The notes beneath the pieces are model-generated. The model had not been told where the DNA came from, made no database searches, and was given only the letters and a program-made list of their open reading frames with translations. The position numbers and the translations under genes were made by a program. A stretch of 64,000 nucleotides of DNA from Flexivirga caeni (GTDB lineage: Bacteria > Actinomycetota > Actinomycetes > Actinomycetales > Dermatophilaceae): contig NZ_RJJQ01000001.1 in assembly GCF_003724155.1 (NCBI RefSeq), positions 186,001-250,000 on the forward strand. The letters are read 5' to 3'. This document shows, in pieces, positions 52,677-60,993 of the stretch. Each line of letters starts with the position of its first letter. Position 1 is the stretch's first letter.

Positions 52677-53912
52677 TCAGGTGGCGCTGAGCCCGCGCCG
52701 CCGGTCGATCAGCTGGAGCCGCTCGGGCTCGTTCGCGCACCGTGCGATGGCCACGTCATACGCCCGCACTGCGTCGGTATGCCGTCCCTCCCGCGCCAGC
52801 AGCTCAGCCCGCACCGCCGGCAGCCGGTGCGAGTGCGGCAGCTGCTCGTCGAGCCCGTCCAGCAAAGTGATTGCGTTGGTCACATCACCGGCTTCGGCGA
52901 CCGCGACCGCCCGGTTGAGCCGCACCACGGGCGAGCCGGTGAGCCGCTCCAGTTGCCGGTAGTAGTCGGCGATGGTGACCCAGTCGGTGTCCGCCGCGAT
53001 GCCGGCGCGTGCGTGCTCGGCGGCGATCAGCGCCTGCAGCAGGTATTCGGCGGCGAGCGCGCTGTCCACCGCGACACCTCGCTGCCCGGTCAGGTCGGCC
53101 AGGAGCGATCGCCCCTCGGCGATCTCCTCGCCGTGCCACGCGGTGCGATCCTGCTGAGGCAACAGCACCAGCCTGCCGTCGGCGCCGACACGCGCGTCCC
53201 GGCGTGCGTGCTGCAAGAGCATGAGTGCGAGCAAGGCGGTGAGTGCCGGGGTTGCGGCTGCGGCCGGGCCGGTCCCCCGCACGATCCGGACCAGCCGGAT
53301 CGCCTCACCCGCGAGCTCCGCCCGCACCACGTCGACGCCGCTGCCCGGCGCATAGCCAGCTGTGAACGCCAGATAGGCAACGCGCGCAACGGTTTCCAGC
53401 CGTTCGGGTAGTACCGAATCATCGGGTATGGCGAGCGGCACGCCAGCGGCCACGACCTTCTTCCGGGCCCGGGTGAGCCGTGCCGCCATCGTCGCCTCCG
53501 GCACCAGGAAGAGACGCGCGATGTCCGCGGTGGCGACGCCGAGGACCAGCCGGAGGGTGAGGGCGGCGCCCGCCTCTTCGCTCAATGCCGGGTGCGCGGC
53601 CAGCAGCACGAGACGCAGCAGGTCGTCATCGCCACCCGGCCCAGTCGCTGCCGTCCGCACCTCGGCGACCAGCTGCGGCTGCTTGCGCGCGGCCACCGCC
53701 TCGGCTCGGAGCCGGTCCAGCACCCGGCGGCGTGCCGCGGTCAGCAGCCAGGCCGGCGGGTTTTCCGGCATACCGGCCGCCGGCCAGGTCCGGGCCGCAC
53801 GTTCGAACGCATCGGCGAGCGCGTCCTCGGCCAGGTCGAGTCGCCTGGTCTGCGCGACGAGCAGGGCCAGCAGCCGGCCCCACTCGTCGCGCCATACGTT
53901 CTCCAGGCTCAC
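52677..53912 (-). CDS. ECF sigma factor, ECF42-like, with C-terminal helical extension
   Basis: A 411-residue sigma factor. Region 2 (LLALLVAQTRRLDLAEDALADAFERAARTWP...NPPAWLLTAARRRVLDRLR) and region 4 (LSEEAGAALTLRLVLGVATADIARLFLVPEATMAARLTRARKKV) are followed by about 200 residues of helical, TPR-like sequence (RQLERLTGSPVVRLNRAVAVAEAGD), which is diagnostic of the ECF42 type. No anti-sigma gene is nearby; in ECF42 the extension and the linked DGPF/YCII proteins are thought to matter for control. Its GTG overlaps the preceding YCII stop (GTGA). Last gene of a four-gene operon. Confidence 0.9.
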   Translation of the reverse strand: MSLENVWRDEWGRLLALLVAQTRRLDLAEDALADAFERAARTWPAAGMPENPPAWLLTAARRRVLDRLRAEAVAARKQPQLVAEVRTAATGPGGDDDLLRLVLLAAHPALSEEAGAALTLRLVLGVATADIARLFLVPEATMAARLTRARKKVVAAGVPLAIPDDSVLPERLETVARVAYLAFTAGYAPGSGVDVVRAELAGEAIRLVRIVRGTGPAAAATPALTALLALMLLQHARRDARVGADGRLVLLPQQDRTAWHGEEIAEGRSLLADLTGQRGVAVDSALAAEYLLQALIAAEHARAGIAADTDWVTIADYYRQLERLTGSPVVRLNRAVAVAEAGDVTNAITLLDGLDEQLPHSHRLPAVRAELLAREGRHTDAVRAYDVAIARCANEPERLQLIDRRRGLSAT

Positions 53913-54262
53913 GCCTCCGGGCCTTCTAGCTGGATGCACGGTCGGATCTCGATCGAGTAGATCTCCGGCAGCAGCGCACACCAGGTGACGACCTGGTCCA
54001 GGTCGGTGGCTTCGATCAGGTAGAAGCCGCCGATCTGCTCGGCGGTCTCGGCGAACGGCCCGTCGGTCAGCTGCACGGTGCCGGTCCGCCGGCGCAGTGT
54101 CGTCGCGGTGTCGACGCCGGCCAGTGCCTCACCGCCCAGGATGGCGTCGCCGACGACACGCCCGAAGGTCAGGTGTTCCTGATGCCAGCGCGCCCGGTCC
54201 GCCGGGTCGGCGTCGCTCCACTCGTTCTCGGCTCCGGCGAGGAGGACCAGGTATGTGGTCAC
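53909..54262 (-). CDS. YCII/DGPF-domain protein, third of three
   Basis: A 117-residue ferredoxin-like-fold protein with the family motif TDGPFAETAEQIGGFYLIEATD. It is overlapped on both sides: GTGA with the upstream paralogue and GTGA with the sigma factor. Function unknown; such proteins accompany ECF42 sigma factors. Confidence 0.9.
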   Translation of the reverse strand: MTTYLVLLAGAENEWSDADPADRARWHQEHLTFGRVVGDAILGGEALAGVDTATTLRRRTGTVQLTDGPFAETAEQIGGFYLIEATDLDQVVTWCALLPEIYSIEIRPCIQLEGPEA

Positions 54263-54621
54263 GACACCCGTTCCTCCGGTTGCACGGTGCGGCGCACTTC
54301 GACGCCTTCACCGATCGCGGTGAGGATCCGGCAGCAGTCCAGCACGTCGTCCACGTCGTCGGTCTGGACCAGGAAGAATCCACCGATCTGCTCGACCGCC
54401 TCGGCATACGGGCCGTCGGTGACCGTGGAGGATCCGGGCGCGATCCGCTTGGTCTCACTCGATGCGTGCAGTTCGGCACCGCCGGTGATCTTGTGCCCTC
54501 GTGCGACCAGTTCCTGTGAGAACCGGCCGTATTCGGCATACCCGTGCTTGCGCTCGTCCTCGGACATGGTGGTCCACCAGCGGTCTTCGTCTCCCACGAT
54601 CACGATCATGTATTCGGTCAT
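54259..54621 (-). CDS. YCII/DGPF-domain protein, second of three
   Basis: A 120-residue paralogue (MTEYMIVIVGDEDRWW; VTDGPYAEAVEQIGGFFLVQTDD). The canonical F of DGPF is Tyr here. It shares one base with the upstream paralogue stop (TGATG) and overlaps the next gene, so the three arose by tandem duplication and are translated in series. Confidence 0.9.
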   Translation of the reverse strand: MTEYMIVIVGDEDRWWTTMSEDERKHGYAEYGRFSQELVARGHKITGGAELHASSETKRIAPGSSTVTDGPYAEAVEQIGGFFLVQTDDVDDVLDCCRILTAIGEGVEVRRTVQPEERVS

Positions 54622-54971
54622 CAGTTGCCCTCCAGTTCGCGCAGTTCGATGAGATCCCCGGTGCTGGACAGTTGCCGGCAGCAGGCGCGCACGCCCTCGC
54701 GATCGTCGCTCTCGATGAGATAGAAACCGACGATCTGCTCGACGGACTCGGTGAACGGACCGTCGGTCACCGTCGTGCCGCCGTTGCCGTCCGGCCGCAT
54801 CGACAGCGCCTCAGCCGACGGACGCAACGGCGATGCCACAACGACCCGGTGACCACCCTCGGCAAGTTCGCGATTGAAGCGGGCATGCGCCCGCATTCCC
54901 TTCTCGTGCTCCTCCGGCGGCAGCTTCGCCCACTCGGCCTCGGGCGCGGGCAGCAAAACCAGGAATCTCAT
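54621..54971 (-). CDS. YCII/DGPF-domain protein, first of three
   Basis: A 116-residue protein (MRFLVLLPAPEAEWAKLPPEE; VTDGPFTESVEQIVGFYLIESDD). ATG 54971 has an AAAGGG Shine-Dalgarno. As first gene of the operon it lies 47 bases after the ECF42-like promoter. Confidence 0.88.
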   Translation of the reverse strand: MRFLVLLPAPEAEWAKLPPEEHEKGMRAHARFNRELAEGGHRVVVASPLRPSAEALSMRPDGNGGTTVTDGPFTESVEQIVGFYLIESDDREGVRACCRQLSSTGDLIELRELEGN

Positions 54972-55017
54972 GGTGACCCTTTCGGTATGCGGTGTGTACA
55001 TCCTCTGACAGCACCAT

Positions 55018-55044
55018 GACGGGTATGTCGAGCCGATATCGACA
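55018..55044 (-). promoter_or_regulatory. ECF42-type promoter of the YCII-sigma operon
   Basis: On the minus strand TGTCGA (55039-55044) is followed, after 17 bases, by CGTC (55018-55021). As I recall, the ECF42 motif is TGTCGA at -35 and CG(A/T)C at -10, so the match is exact and suggests the sigma factor drives its own operon. TGTCGA also forms an inverted repeat with TCGACA within the spacer. Confidence 0.65.
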
Positions 55045-55090
55045 GGCCGTCTCATATTTTCGCGGATGATCCCCTGTCACTCTGATAGGT

Positions 55091-55645
55091 ATGGCGCTCG
55101 CGTATCCGCAACCTCCGCTGACCGACGGCCGAGTACTGCTTCGCCGGTGGGCGGAACGCGATCTCGACTGCGTGCGCGCGGCGAGCACCGACCCCAGGAT
55201 CCCCCGCGGCACCACTGTCCCGGAGGTATTCACTCCGACGGAGGGGCTCGCGTTCATCCGACGCCAGTGGAGCCGGGCCGAGACCGGAGCCGGTGTGTCA
55301 CAGGCAATCACCGAAGCGGACACCGACCGCGCTGTCGGCCTGATCATCGTCAGCCCTCGACCGCAGGCCGGCGTCGCAGGAGTTGGTTACTGGGTGGTGC
55401 CGGGCGCCCGCGGTCGCGGACTCGCATCCGCCGCACTCCGTCTCGTCATACCGTGGGCATTCGCGTCACTTCGCCTGCAGCGACTCGAGGCCTGGACCGA
55501 GCCCGGCAACCTCACGTCCCAGCGCGTGCTGCTGAGCGCCGGGCTGCAGCACGAAGGGCTGCTGCGCAACTTCCTCACGATCGAGGACCGGCCCGTCGAT
55601 GCGCACGTCTTCGCCGCCATCCTTGACGCAAACCTCGACCGTTGA
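55091..55645 (+). CDS. GNAT-family acetyltransferase (RimJ/RimL type)
   Basis: A 184-residue acetyltransferase. LTDGRVLLRRWAERDLDCVRAASTDPRIP starts the fold, GVGYWVVPGARGRGLASAALRLVIPWAF binds acetyl-CoA, and RLEAWTEPGNLTSQRVLLSAGLQHEGLLRNF is the RimJ/L signature. Substrate unknown. Divergent from the ECF42 operon. Confidence 0.9.
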   Translation: MALAYPQPPLTDGRVLLRRWAERDLDCVRAASTDPRIPRGTTVPEVFTPTEGLAFIRRQWSRAETGAGVSQAITEADTDRAVGLIIVSPRPQAGVAGVGYWVVPGARGRGLASAALRLVIPWAFASLRLQRLEAWTEPGNLTSQRVLLSAGLQHEGLLRNFLTIEDRPVDAHVFAAILDANLDR

Positions 55646-55685
55646 AGGTTGCGTACGCCGCAGGCTGCCCGCCGTCCCCAAAGCG

Positions 55686-55815
55686 CGACCGTCGCGCCTT
55701 CGGGACACCCCAAGCCCCATCTCACGTCCCCAACCCTCGACCGTCGCGCCTTCGGGACGCTTCCAGCCCGGTTTCCCGTCCCGTTCTCGCGACCGTCGCG
55801 CCTTCGGGACACCAT
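55686..55815. repeat. Tandem 52-bp repeat array B
   Basis: Copies start at 55686, 55738 and 55790 (partial), again with an exact 52-base period and CGACCGTCGCG(C)CTTCGGGAC openings. Relative to array A at 7662-7873 the core is GTCGCGCC instead of GTCGCGAC, consistently in all copies of each array. It lies upstream of the second DUF222-HNH gene. No spacers. Confidence 0.88.
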
Positions 55816-55918
55816 CCCATCGCGTCGAACCGATTCAGAAATTTGTTTGACCAAACCCTTTACAAAATCCTCTACTGTAGATATCCTGAGAACACGCTGA
55901 ATCACCCGGAGGGCAGCC

Positions 55919-57367
55919 ATGGCGATCGAGTCCAGGATCGAGCTTCCAGACCCTCCTGCCCGCGCGGAAGCCACCGAGACACTGCCGCGCGCCGAACCCG
56001 GCCGCGGCTACGAGGTGCTGGAGCTACTCCCCCAGCTGACCGCAGCCGCCGACGAACTCCCTGACCTGTTGCACCAATTCGGCACCGAGCAGTTGTCTCA
56101 GGTGATGCGCACGGCACTGTTCCTGGTCGGCCGCATGCAACAGGTGGCCACTCTCATCACTGCCGAAGCACTGATCCGCGGCGATGTGTCCAGATCGGAC
56201 TCCGCGAATGCCACCCGATGGGTGACCGGACATGTCCCCGCGTTCGACGAGCCGGCCGAAGAGACCGGCCTGGGCGGGGATGCCGAGGCGAACAGTGCTC
56301 GGGCACAACGGGTTCCGGTCGAGCCAGCCACCTTGCGCCGGATTGCGGCTGTCGCGCAAGAATGCCAGCATCGCAAGAACGACACCGTCACAGCGGCACT
56401 GCGCGCCGGCAACTGCACCGTCGAGTCTGCGCGCACGACGCTGGCCCACGCCGACAAGGTCATGCCCGTGCTGCCCGGCACCGAGCACGATCAGGTGCTT
56501 GCCTGGTACCTCTCCCTCGATCCGTCCCTCGGCGCCCGCGGGCTGACCCAACTGACCAGGGCGGCGATCCTCGCCAAGTTTGCCCCCGACCAACTCGACC
56601 AGGAGGACGCTCACCTGGAGGACGTCGAGACGCTGACCTGGTCCACCACCCCGACCGGTATGACGCGGCTCGTCGCCGAACTCGCGCCTGCCACAGCCGC
56701 CATGATCAAGGACGCGATCATGGCCGGTTCCGCGCCGCGACCGGTCACCACGACCGACGGCAGCGACGGCGAATGCGCCACCGGCACGGCACGTCGGATC
56801 CTCGACGAGCGCACCCCCGCCAAGCGCCGCGCAGACGCACTGCTGGAGCTCGTCCAGGCCGGCGCACGCACCACGACCGGCAAGGGACAACTCGGCTCCG
56901 CGGCCACCGCGCTCATCACCCTCAGCCTGGACACGCTGACCACCGGCGTCGGCACCGCAACAACCACGACCGGCGACCTGCTTGACGCCACCGCGGCCCG
57001 GCGGCTCGCCTGCGACGCCGACCTCATCCCCATCGTGCTCGGCAGCCGGGGCGAGCCCTTGGACGTCGGGCGCCGCGAGCGACTGGTCACCAAGGGCTTG
57101 CGTGCCGCAGTTCTCTTCCGGGACAAGGGATGTTCCTTCCCCGGCTGCGATCGGCCACCAAGCTTCTGCGAAGTCCATCACGTACGCCCCTGGTGGGCCG
57201 GCGGCGTGACCAGCTTGATCAACTCGGCGATGCTCTGCTGCCACCATCATCGGATCGTGCACCGACGCGGCTACACCGCGACCGTCACCGAGTTCGGTGT
57301 CGTGTGGGACCTCACTCCTGGCCGGATTGCGTCCACTTACCCGCCAGCAGCGTACGAAAGCGCTTGA
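55919..57367 (+). CDS. DUF222 and HNH endonuclease domain protein (13E12 family)
   Basis: A 482-residue paralogue of the protein at 18717-20078. DUF222 covers about residues 30-380; the C-terminal HNH reads FRDKGCSFPGCDRPPSFCEVHHVRPWWAGGVTSLINSAMLCCHHHRIVHR, with an intact HNH and zinc-binding Cys pairs. A TCGAAC half-site lies at 55825-55830, too weak to call an SOS box. Upstream DNA is unusually AT-rich (about 55840-55895), a possible promoter. Role unsettled. Confidence 0.9.
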   Translation: MAIESRIELPDPPARAEATETLPRAEPGRGYEVLELLPQLTAAADELPDLLHQFGTEQLSQVMRTALFLVGRMQQVATLITAEALIRGDVSRSDSANATRWVTGHVPAFDEPAEETGLGGDAEANSARAQRVPVEPATLRRIAAVAQECQHRKNDTVTAALRAGNCTVESARTTLAHADKVMPVLPGTEHDQVLAWYLSLDPSLGARGLTQLTRAAILAKFAPDQLDQEDAHLEDVETLTWSTTPTGMTRLVAELAPATAAMIKDAIMAGSAPRPVTTTDGSDGECATGTARRILDERTPAKRRADALLELVQAGARTTTGKGQLGSAATALITLSLDTLTTGVGTATTTTGDLLDATAARRLACDADLIPIVLGSRGEPLDVGRRERLVTKGLRAAVLFRDKGCSFPGCDRPPSFCEVHHVRPWWAGGVTSLINSAMLCCHHHRIVHRRGYTATVTEFGVVWDLTPGRIASTYPPAAYESA

Positions 57368-57399
57368 GCTTGCTGCTGTTTCGATAGGTCGAACTACGA

Positions 57400-58464
57400 T
57401 CAGCGGCGCGACGGCTTGATCGCCGCACGCACCACCCGGGCACGACGCGCCCCGTCGACGAGCAGCTTCGTCGTCCCACTGATCTGCTCGGCGCTCCCAA
57501 CCCCGGAGGGCAGCGCGCGGACTTCAGCATCAGTGACCGCAGAGAGCAGAGCCTGCGAAATGTCGGCCAACCCCTGAAACGGCCGATCGAAGAACGGGAC
57601 CGTCACCGGCTCGACCGCCGGCAAACCGATCTCGCCCTGCAGCCGCCCGAGCACAGCCAAACCTTCAGCTAATCCCATCTCCCGCTCGTGCCAATCATCG
57701 GCAGCCAGCGCCACCCGGAATGCCGGCGCGGCAGCCGAGGCGCGCGGCAGCCGGGCAAACGCAATGCCGAACCACTTGCTGTATGGCGGCCAGCAGCGCT
57801 CCAGCAGAAACCCGAGATGCATGCCGACCTGCACCAACCGCCCGGCAAGCACGCGCGACCCGAGGTCGTCGCCGCGAGACCCGGACCGGCCGATGAACGG
57901 CAACTCCTCCCCGAGCTGTGCCCAATCGCAGGCCAGCAGATGCAGCCACACGTCGTGCGGATACCAGCCAAGACGTGTCCTGGCCGCGGTGAGATCACCT
58001 GCCGTGTCTGCAAATACCGGTCCTGCAGTGACCTCCAGCACCGCCTGACCCGTCAGCGCCAGCCAGTCCGCGACCGACAGGTCCGCGGTGGCGTCCACTC
58101 CGAGCCGGAACTGCAGAAAGTCGGCCACCGAACTCACCTCGACCCGTACCGCACCTTCCGGCGACCATGTCGTCGGAAAGCGCGTCGGCCATCCGCGATA
58201 GTCCTTCGGCAAGTCGGTTTCCAGGACGGCCGCAACCTCACCGCCCTGGTCGTCCGGTGTGAGCAGGGTGAGCCGCAGCCCGAAGTCGTGGTCCTGGCTG
58301 GTCTCGTCATCAAGTCCGAGCACGTCGGATCCGCTACCCAGGCGCGCAGCGGCATACCGCAGTCCCGGCAATCGGCGCGCGACCGTCGGAGCCACGACGT
58401 CCTCATAGTACGCCCGCGACAACGCCTGCCCGAAGGATTCCGGCTCGTGCTGGGCGGCAGTCAC
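57400..58464 (-). CDS. DUF4037-type nucleotidyltransferase-like protein
   Basis: A 354-residue protein. AAARLGSGSDVLGLDDETSQDHDFGLRLTLL has the GSGSD and D-x-D pattern of the nucleotidyltransferase fold, and WLHLLACDWAQLGEELPFIGRSGSRGDDLGSRVLAGRLVQ the DUF4037 C-terminal block. A GTG at 58464 fits the family start. Substrate unknown; perhaps adenylation of a small molecule or protein. Confidence 0.78.
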   Translation of the reverse strand: MTAAQHEPESFGQALSRAYYEDVVAPTVARRLPGLRYAAARLGSGSDVLGLDDETSQDHDFGLRLTLLTPDDQGGEVAAVLETDLPKDYRGWPTRFPTTWSPEGAVRVEVSSVADFLQFRLGVDATADLSVADWLALTGQAVLEVTAGPVFADTAGDLTAARTRLGWYPHDVWLHLLACDWAQLGEELPFIGRSGSRGDDLGSRVLAGRLVQVGMHLGFLLERCWPPYSKWFGIAFARLPRASAAAPAFRVALAADDWHEREMGLAEGLAVLGRLQGEIGLPAVEPVTVPFFDRPFQGLADISQALLSAVTDAEVRALPSGVGSAEQISGTTKLLVDGARRARVVRAAIKPSRR

Positions 58465-58557
58465 GCTGTGCAGTCTATGCACGCACACCGCCACCCTGCC
58501 CGTCCACCGAAGGGCAGCGCGAGGTCCCACCCTTCCGGGATCAGGCAGTATGGCGGG

Positions 58558-59043
58558 ATGCCGCTGCACCTCCGGGAAAGTGTTCGTGCCCTCGTCCTCG
58601 ACCCGGACGACAGCGTGCTGCTCGTGCACTTCGACTGGCCGGGGCTCGGCATCAGCGGCGGCTTCTGGGCAACTCCCGGCGGAGGCGTCGAGCCGGGCGA
58701 AACCCGCCTCGAGGCACTGCAACGCGAACTGCGCGAAGAGATCGGGCTGGAAATCGGCACCCTCGGCCCGGAGGTCTGGACCTTGAACGGCGTGTTCGAA
58801 ATGGGCGAATGGGACGGTCAGATCGACCACGTGCATCTGTGCCGAACCGACCACTTCGAGCCCAGCCCGTCATTCTCAGCTGCCCAGCTCAAGGCCGAGA
58901 ACGTTCACGAAATCCGTTGGTGGTCAACCGAAGAGATCGAATCGGGCGCGGCGACCTTCGGTCCGGCGCGCCTGCCCGGCATACTCCGCGAACTGCGCGA
59001 AGGCGGCACACCGGAAACGCCGGTCATCCTCGACGGCTTCTGA
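58558..59043 (+). CDS. NUDIX hydrolase
   Basis: A 161-residue enzyme with a complete Nudix box at about residues 41-63 (GGGVEPGETRLEALQRELREE, i.e. G-x5-E-x7-RE-x2-EE-x-G). It would cleave a nucleoside diphosphate linked to another moiety; the substrate is not readable. ATG 58558 is preceded by a weak GGCGGG. Convergent with the SDR gene. Confidence 0.92.
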   Translation: MPLHLRESVRALVLDPDDSVLLVHFDWPGLGISGGFWATPGGGVEPGETRLEALQRELREEIGLEIGTLGPEVWTLNGVFEMGEWDGQIDHVHLCRTDHFEPSPSFSAAQLKAENVHEIRWWSTEEIESGAATFGPARLPGILRELREGGTPETPVILDGF

Positions 59044-59045
59044 GG

Positions 59046-59951
59046 CTACCCGGCACGCTGCGGCAGAAAGTGCCGCCGGATCTCGTGGGCGTATGCCGTG
59101 CCCAGCGTGTCTCGGTGCTCGGTGATCCAGTCGGTGAGGCGGATCGTGCCCGTCGCCGGCGCATCGGAGTCGGCCAGACCGGCCGCCATTGCCCGGTATT
59201 CCTCGCGGGTCAGCAACGTGTCCCGCACCAGGCGGCCCAGCAGCCAGGTGACCGCAGGGAAGACACTCCCGGGCACGGGCAGGAGGCGCGTGTGGCTGCC
59301 AATGCTCGCGCGGATGTGCTCCAGCAGGTCGGCGAAGGTCAGCGACTCCGGGCCGACTGCGTCCACCGTGACCGAGTCGTCCCGTTCGCCGAGGTCGGCC
59401 ATCAGCGTGGCCAGGTCGTCGATGTGGATCCCACGGACCCGATAGCGGCCACCGCCGCCGATCAGCGTCACCGGCGACCGGCGCATCAGCCAGGCGATGT
59501 TGTTGATGAGCACCCCGTCCCCGCCGAAAAGTATTGCAGGGCGCACGATCCCATACGGCACGCCGCTCTCCTTCAGGTGCGCCTCCACCCGGCCCTTGCC
59601 GCGGAAATAGGCGTATGGCGAGTTCACATCGGCAGCCGTGATCGACACATGCACGATGCGCCGCACCCCGGCTTCCGCGGCAGCCCGGAACAGGGTGGCG
59701 CTGCCCTCCACCGCGGTCTCGAACGTCACGTCACCGTGCGGAAAGCGCACCCAATAGGTGTTGTAGAGGCACTCCACACCCTCCAGCGACTTCCGCAGAC
59801 CCGCCGGATCGCCCAGGTCGAGTGGCCGTATGTCGTAACCGCTCCCAGCCCGCGGATGGTTCGTCAGGGTCCGCACCGACCGGCCACGAACCGTGAGCCC
59901 CGCCGCGATCGCCGCGCCCGAGTAGCTGAACGCTCCTGTCACCGCATCCAT
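59046..59951 (-). CDS. NAD(P)-binding atypical SDR (NmrA/epimerase-like)
   Basis: A 301-residue protein. VTGAFSYSGAAIAAGLTVRG departs from the GxxGxxG pattern (GAFSYSG), as in atypical SDRs, and HVSITAADVNSPYAYFRGKGRVEAHLKESGVPYGIVRPAILFGG has the YFRGKG region in place of YxxxK. The C-terminus contains a helical tail. Possibly a sensor or reductase. ATG at 59951 is chosen over an upstream ATG since MDAVTGAFSYSG begins the Rossmann strand. Confidence 0.8.
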   Translation of the reverse strand: MDAVTGAFSYSGAAIAAGLTVRGRSVRTLTNHPRAGSGYDIRPLDLGDPAGLRKSLEGVECLYNTYWVRFPHGDVTFETAVEGSATLFRAAAEAGVRRIVHVSITAADVNSPYAYFRGKGRVEAHLKESGVPYGIVRPAILFGGDGVLINNIAWLMRRSPVTLIGGGGRYRVRGIHIDDLATLMADLGERDDSVTVDAVGPESLTFADLLEHIRASIGSHTRLLPVPGSVFPAVTWLLGRLVRDTLLTREEYRAMAAGLADSDAPATGTIRLTDWITEHRDTLGTAYAHEIRRHFLPQRAG

Positions 59952-60002
59952 GTCGACACCTCTCGCCGGCCCCAGTCGTTTGAGCAATCGCTCAATTTGA
60001 GC

Positions 60003-60629
60003 TTAGACCACGCGCGCGTGCCGCAACACCCACACGTGCATCGCGATGGCGGCGGCCGCACCCGCATTGATCGAGCGCGTCGACCCGAACTGCTCGATGT
60101 GCAGTATGTCGACGCACGCCTCCTGCATCTCGGGCGTCAACCCCGGACCTTCCTGCCCAAAGACGAGCACGCACCGCCTCGGCAGCGCGTAGGTCTCGAT
60201 CGGCTTGCTGCCCGGGAGATTGTCGATGCCGATCAGCGGCAGCCCTTCCGCGCCCGCCCAGTCCACCAGCGACGCGACATCTGGGTGGTGGAACTCGTGC
60301 TGATAGCGGTCGGTCACCATCGCCCCGCGCCGATTCCAGCGGCGCTTTCCGACAATGTGAAACGCCTTGGCGCCCATCGCATTTGCCGTGCGGATCACCG
60401 AGCCGATGTTGAAGTCGTGTCCCCAGTTCTCCACCGCCACGTGGAAGTCGTGCCGGTGCGCATCCAGCTCGGCCACGATCGCCTCGTGCGTCCAATACCG
60501 GTAGCGGTCGACGACGTTGCGCCGGTCGCCATGCGCCAGCAGTTCCGGGTCGAAGCGCGGATCGGGCGAGCCGTCCGGCAGCGCCGGCCATGCCCCGTCA
60601 TACGGCCCGACACCCACGTCCTCGCTCAC
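60003..60629 (-). CDS. TrmH/SpoU-family RNA 2'-O-methyltransferase
   Basis: A 208-residue SPOUT enzyme with deep-trefoil knot motifs: HVAVENWGHDFNIGSVIRTANAMGAKAFHIVG, LVFGQEGPGLTPEMQEACVDILHIEQFGSTRSINAGAAAAIAMHVW. The N (NWGHDFN), E in QEGPGL and the S-x-N (RSINAG) are the three conserved SpoU motifs. RNA target unknown. Starts with GTG. Confidence 0.9.
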   Translation of the reverse strand: MSEDVGVGPYDGAWPALPDGSPDPRFDPELLAHGDRRNVVDRYRYWTHEAIVAELDAHRHDFHVAVENWGHDFNIGSVIRTANAMGAKAFHIVGKRRWNRRGAMVTDRYQHEFHHPDVASLVDWAGAEGLPLIGIDNLPGSKPIETYALPRRCVLVFGQEGPGLTPEMQEACVDILHIEQFGSTRSINAGAAAAIAMHVWVLRHARVV

Positions 60630-60642
60630 GAGGACGAGGATC

Positions 60643-60993
60643 TCATCCCCGCCCGATGTCGAAGAGGTTCCCCTCCGGGTCGGCGAACGTCACCCATGCC
60701 GTGCCGAACTCCTCGAACTGCGCGACCCGCTGCGCCCCCAGCGATTCGGCACGCGCGACCTCCGCATCCCAGTCCGCGCCGACGAGATCCAGGTGGATCG
60801 GGTTCTTCCCCTTCGGACGCGCATCGGCCTTCATGAAGAACCACGTCCGCCCCGGCGGGTCCTCCCGGCCGATCGAGGCGAAGAACTCGTCCGCCCCGTC
60901 GTCGAGCTGCCTGCCCAGCAACTCGCTCCAGAACCGCGCGGTCCGCAGCACATCCGTGCAGTCGAACGCAATCGCACCGACCTCAACCGGCAT
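60643..60993 (-). CDS. VOC-family (glyoxalase-like) protein
   Basis: A 116-residue paired beta-alpha-beta-beta-beta protein (VGAIAFDCTDVLRTARFWSELLG; NPIHLDLVGAD; VTFADPEGNLFDI). ATG 60993 overlaps the end of the WYL regulator by 11 bases, so translation is coupled. Substrate unknown. Confidence 0.85.
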   Translation of the reverse strand: MPVEVGAIAFDCTDVLRTARFWSELLGRQLDDGADEFFASIGREDPPGRTWFFMKADARPKGKNPIHLDLVGADWDAEVARAESLGAQRVAQFEEFGTAWVTFADPEGNLFDIGRG

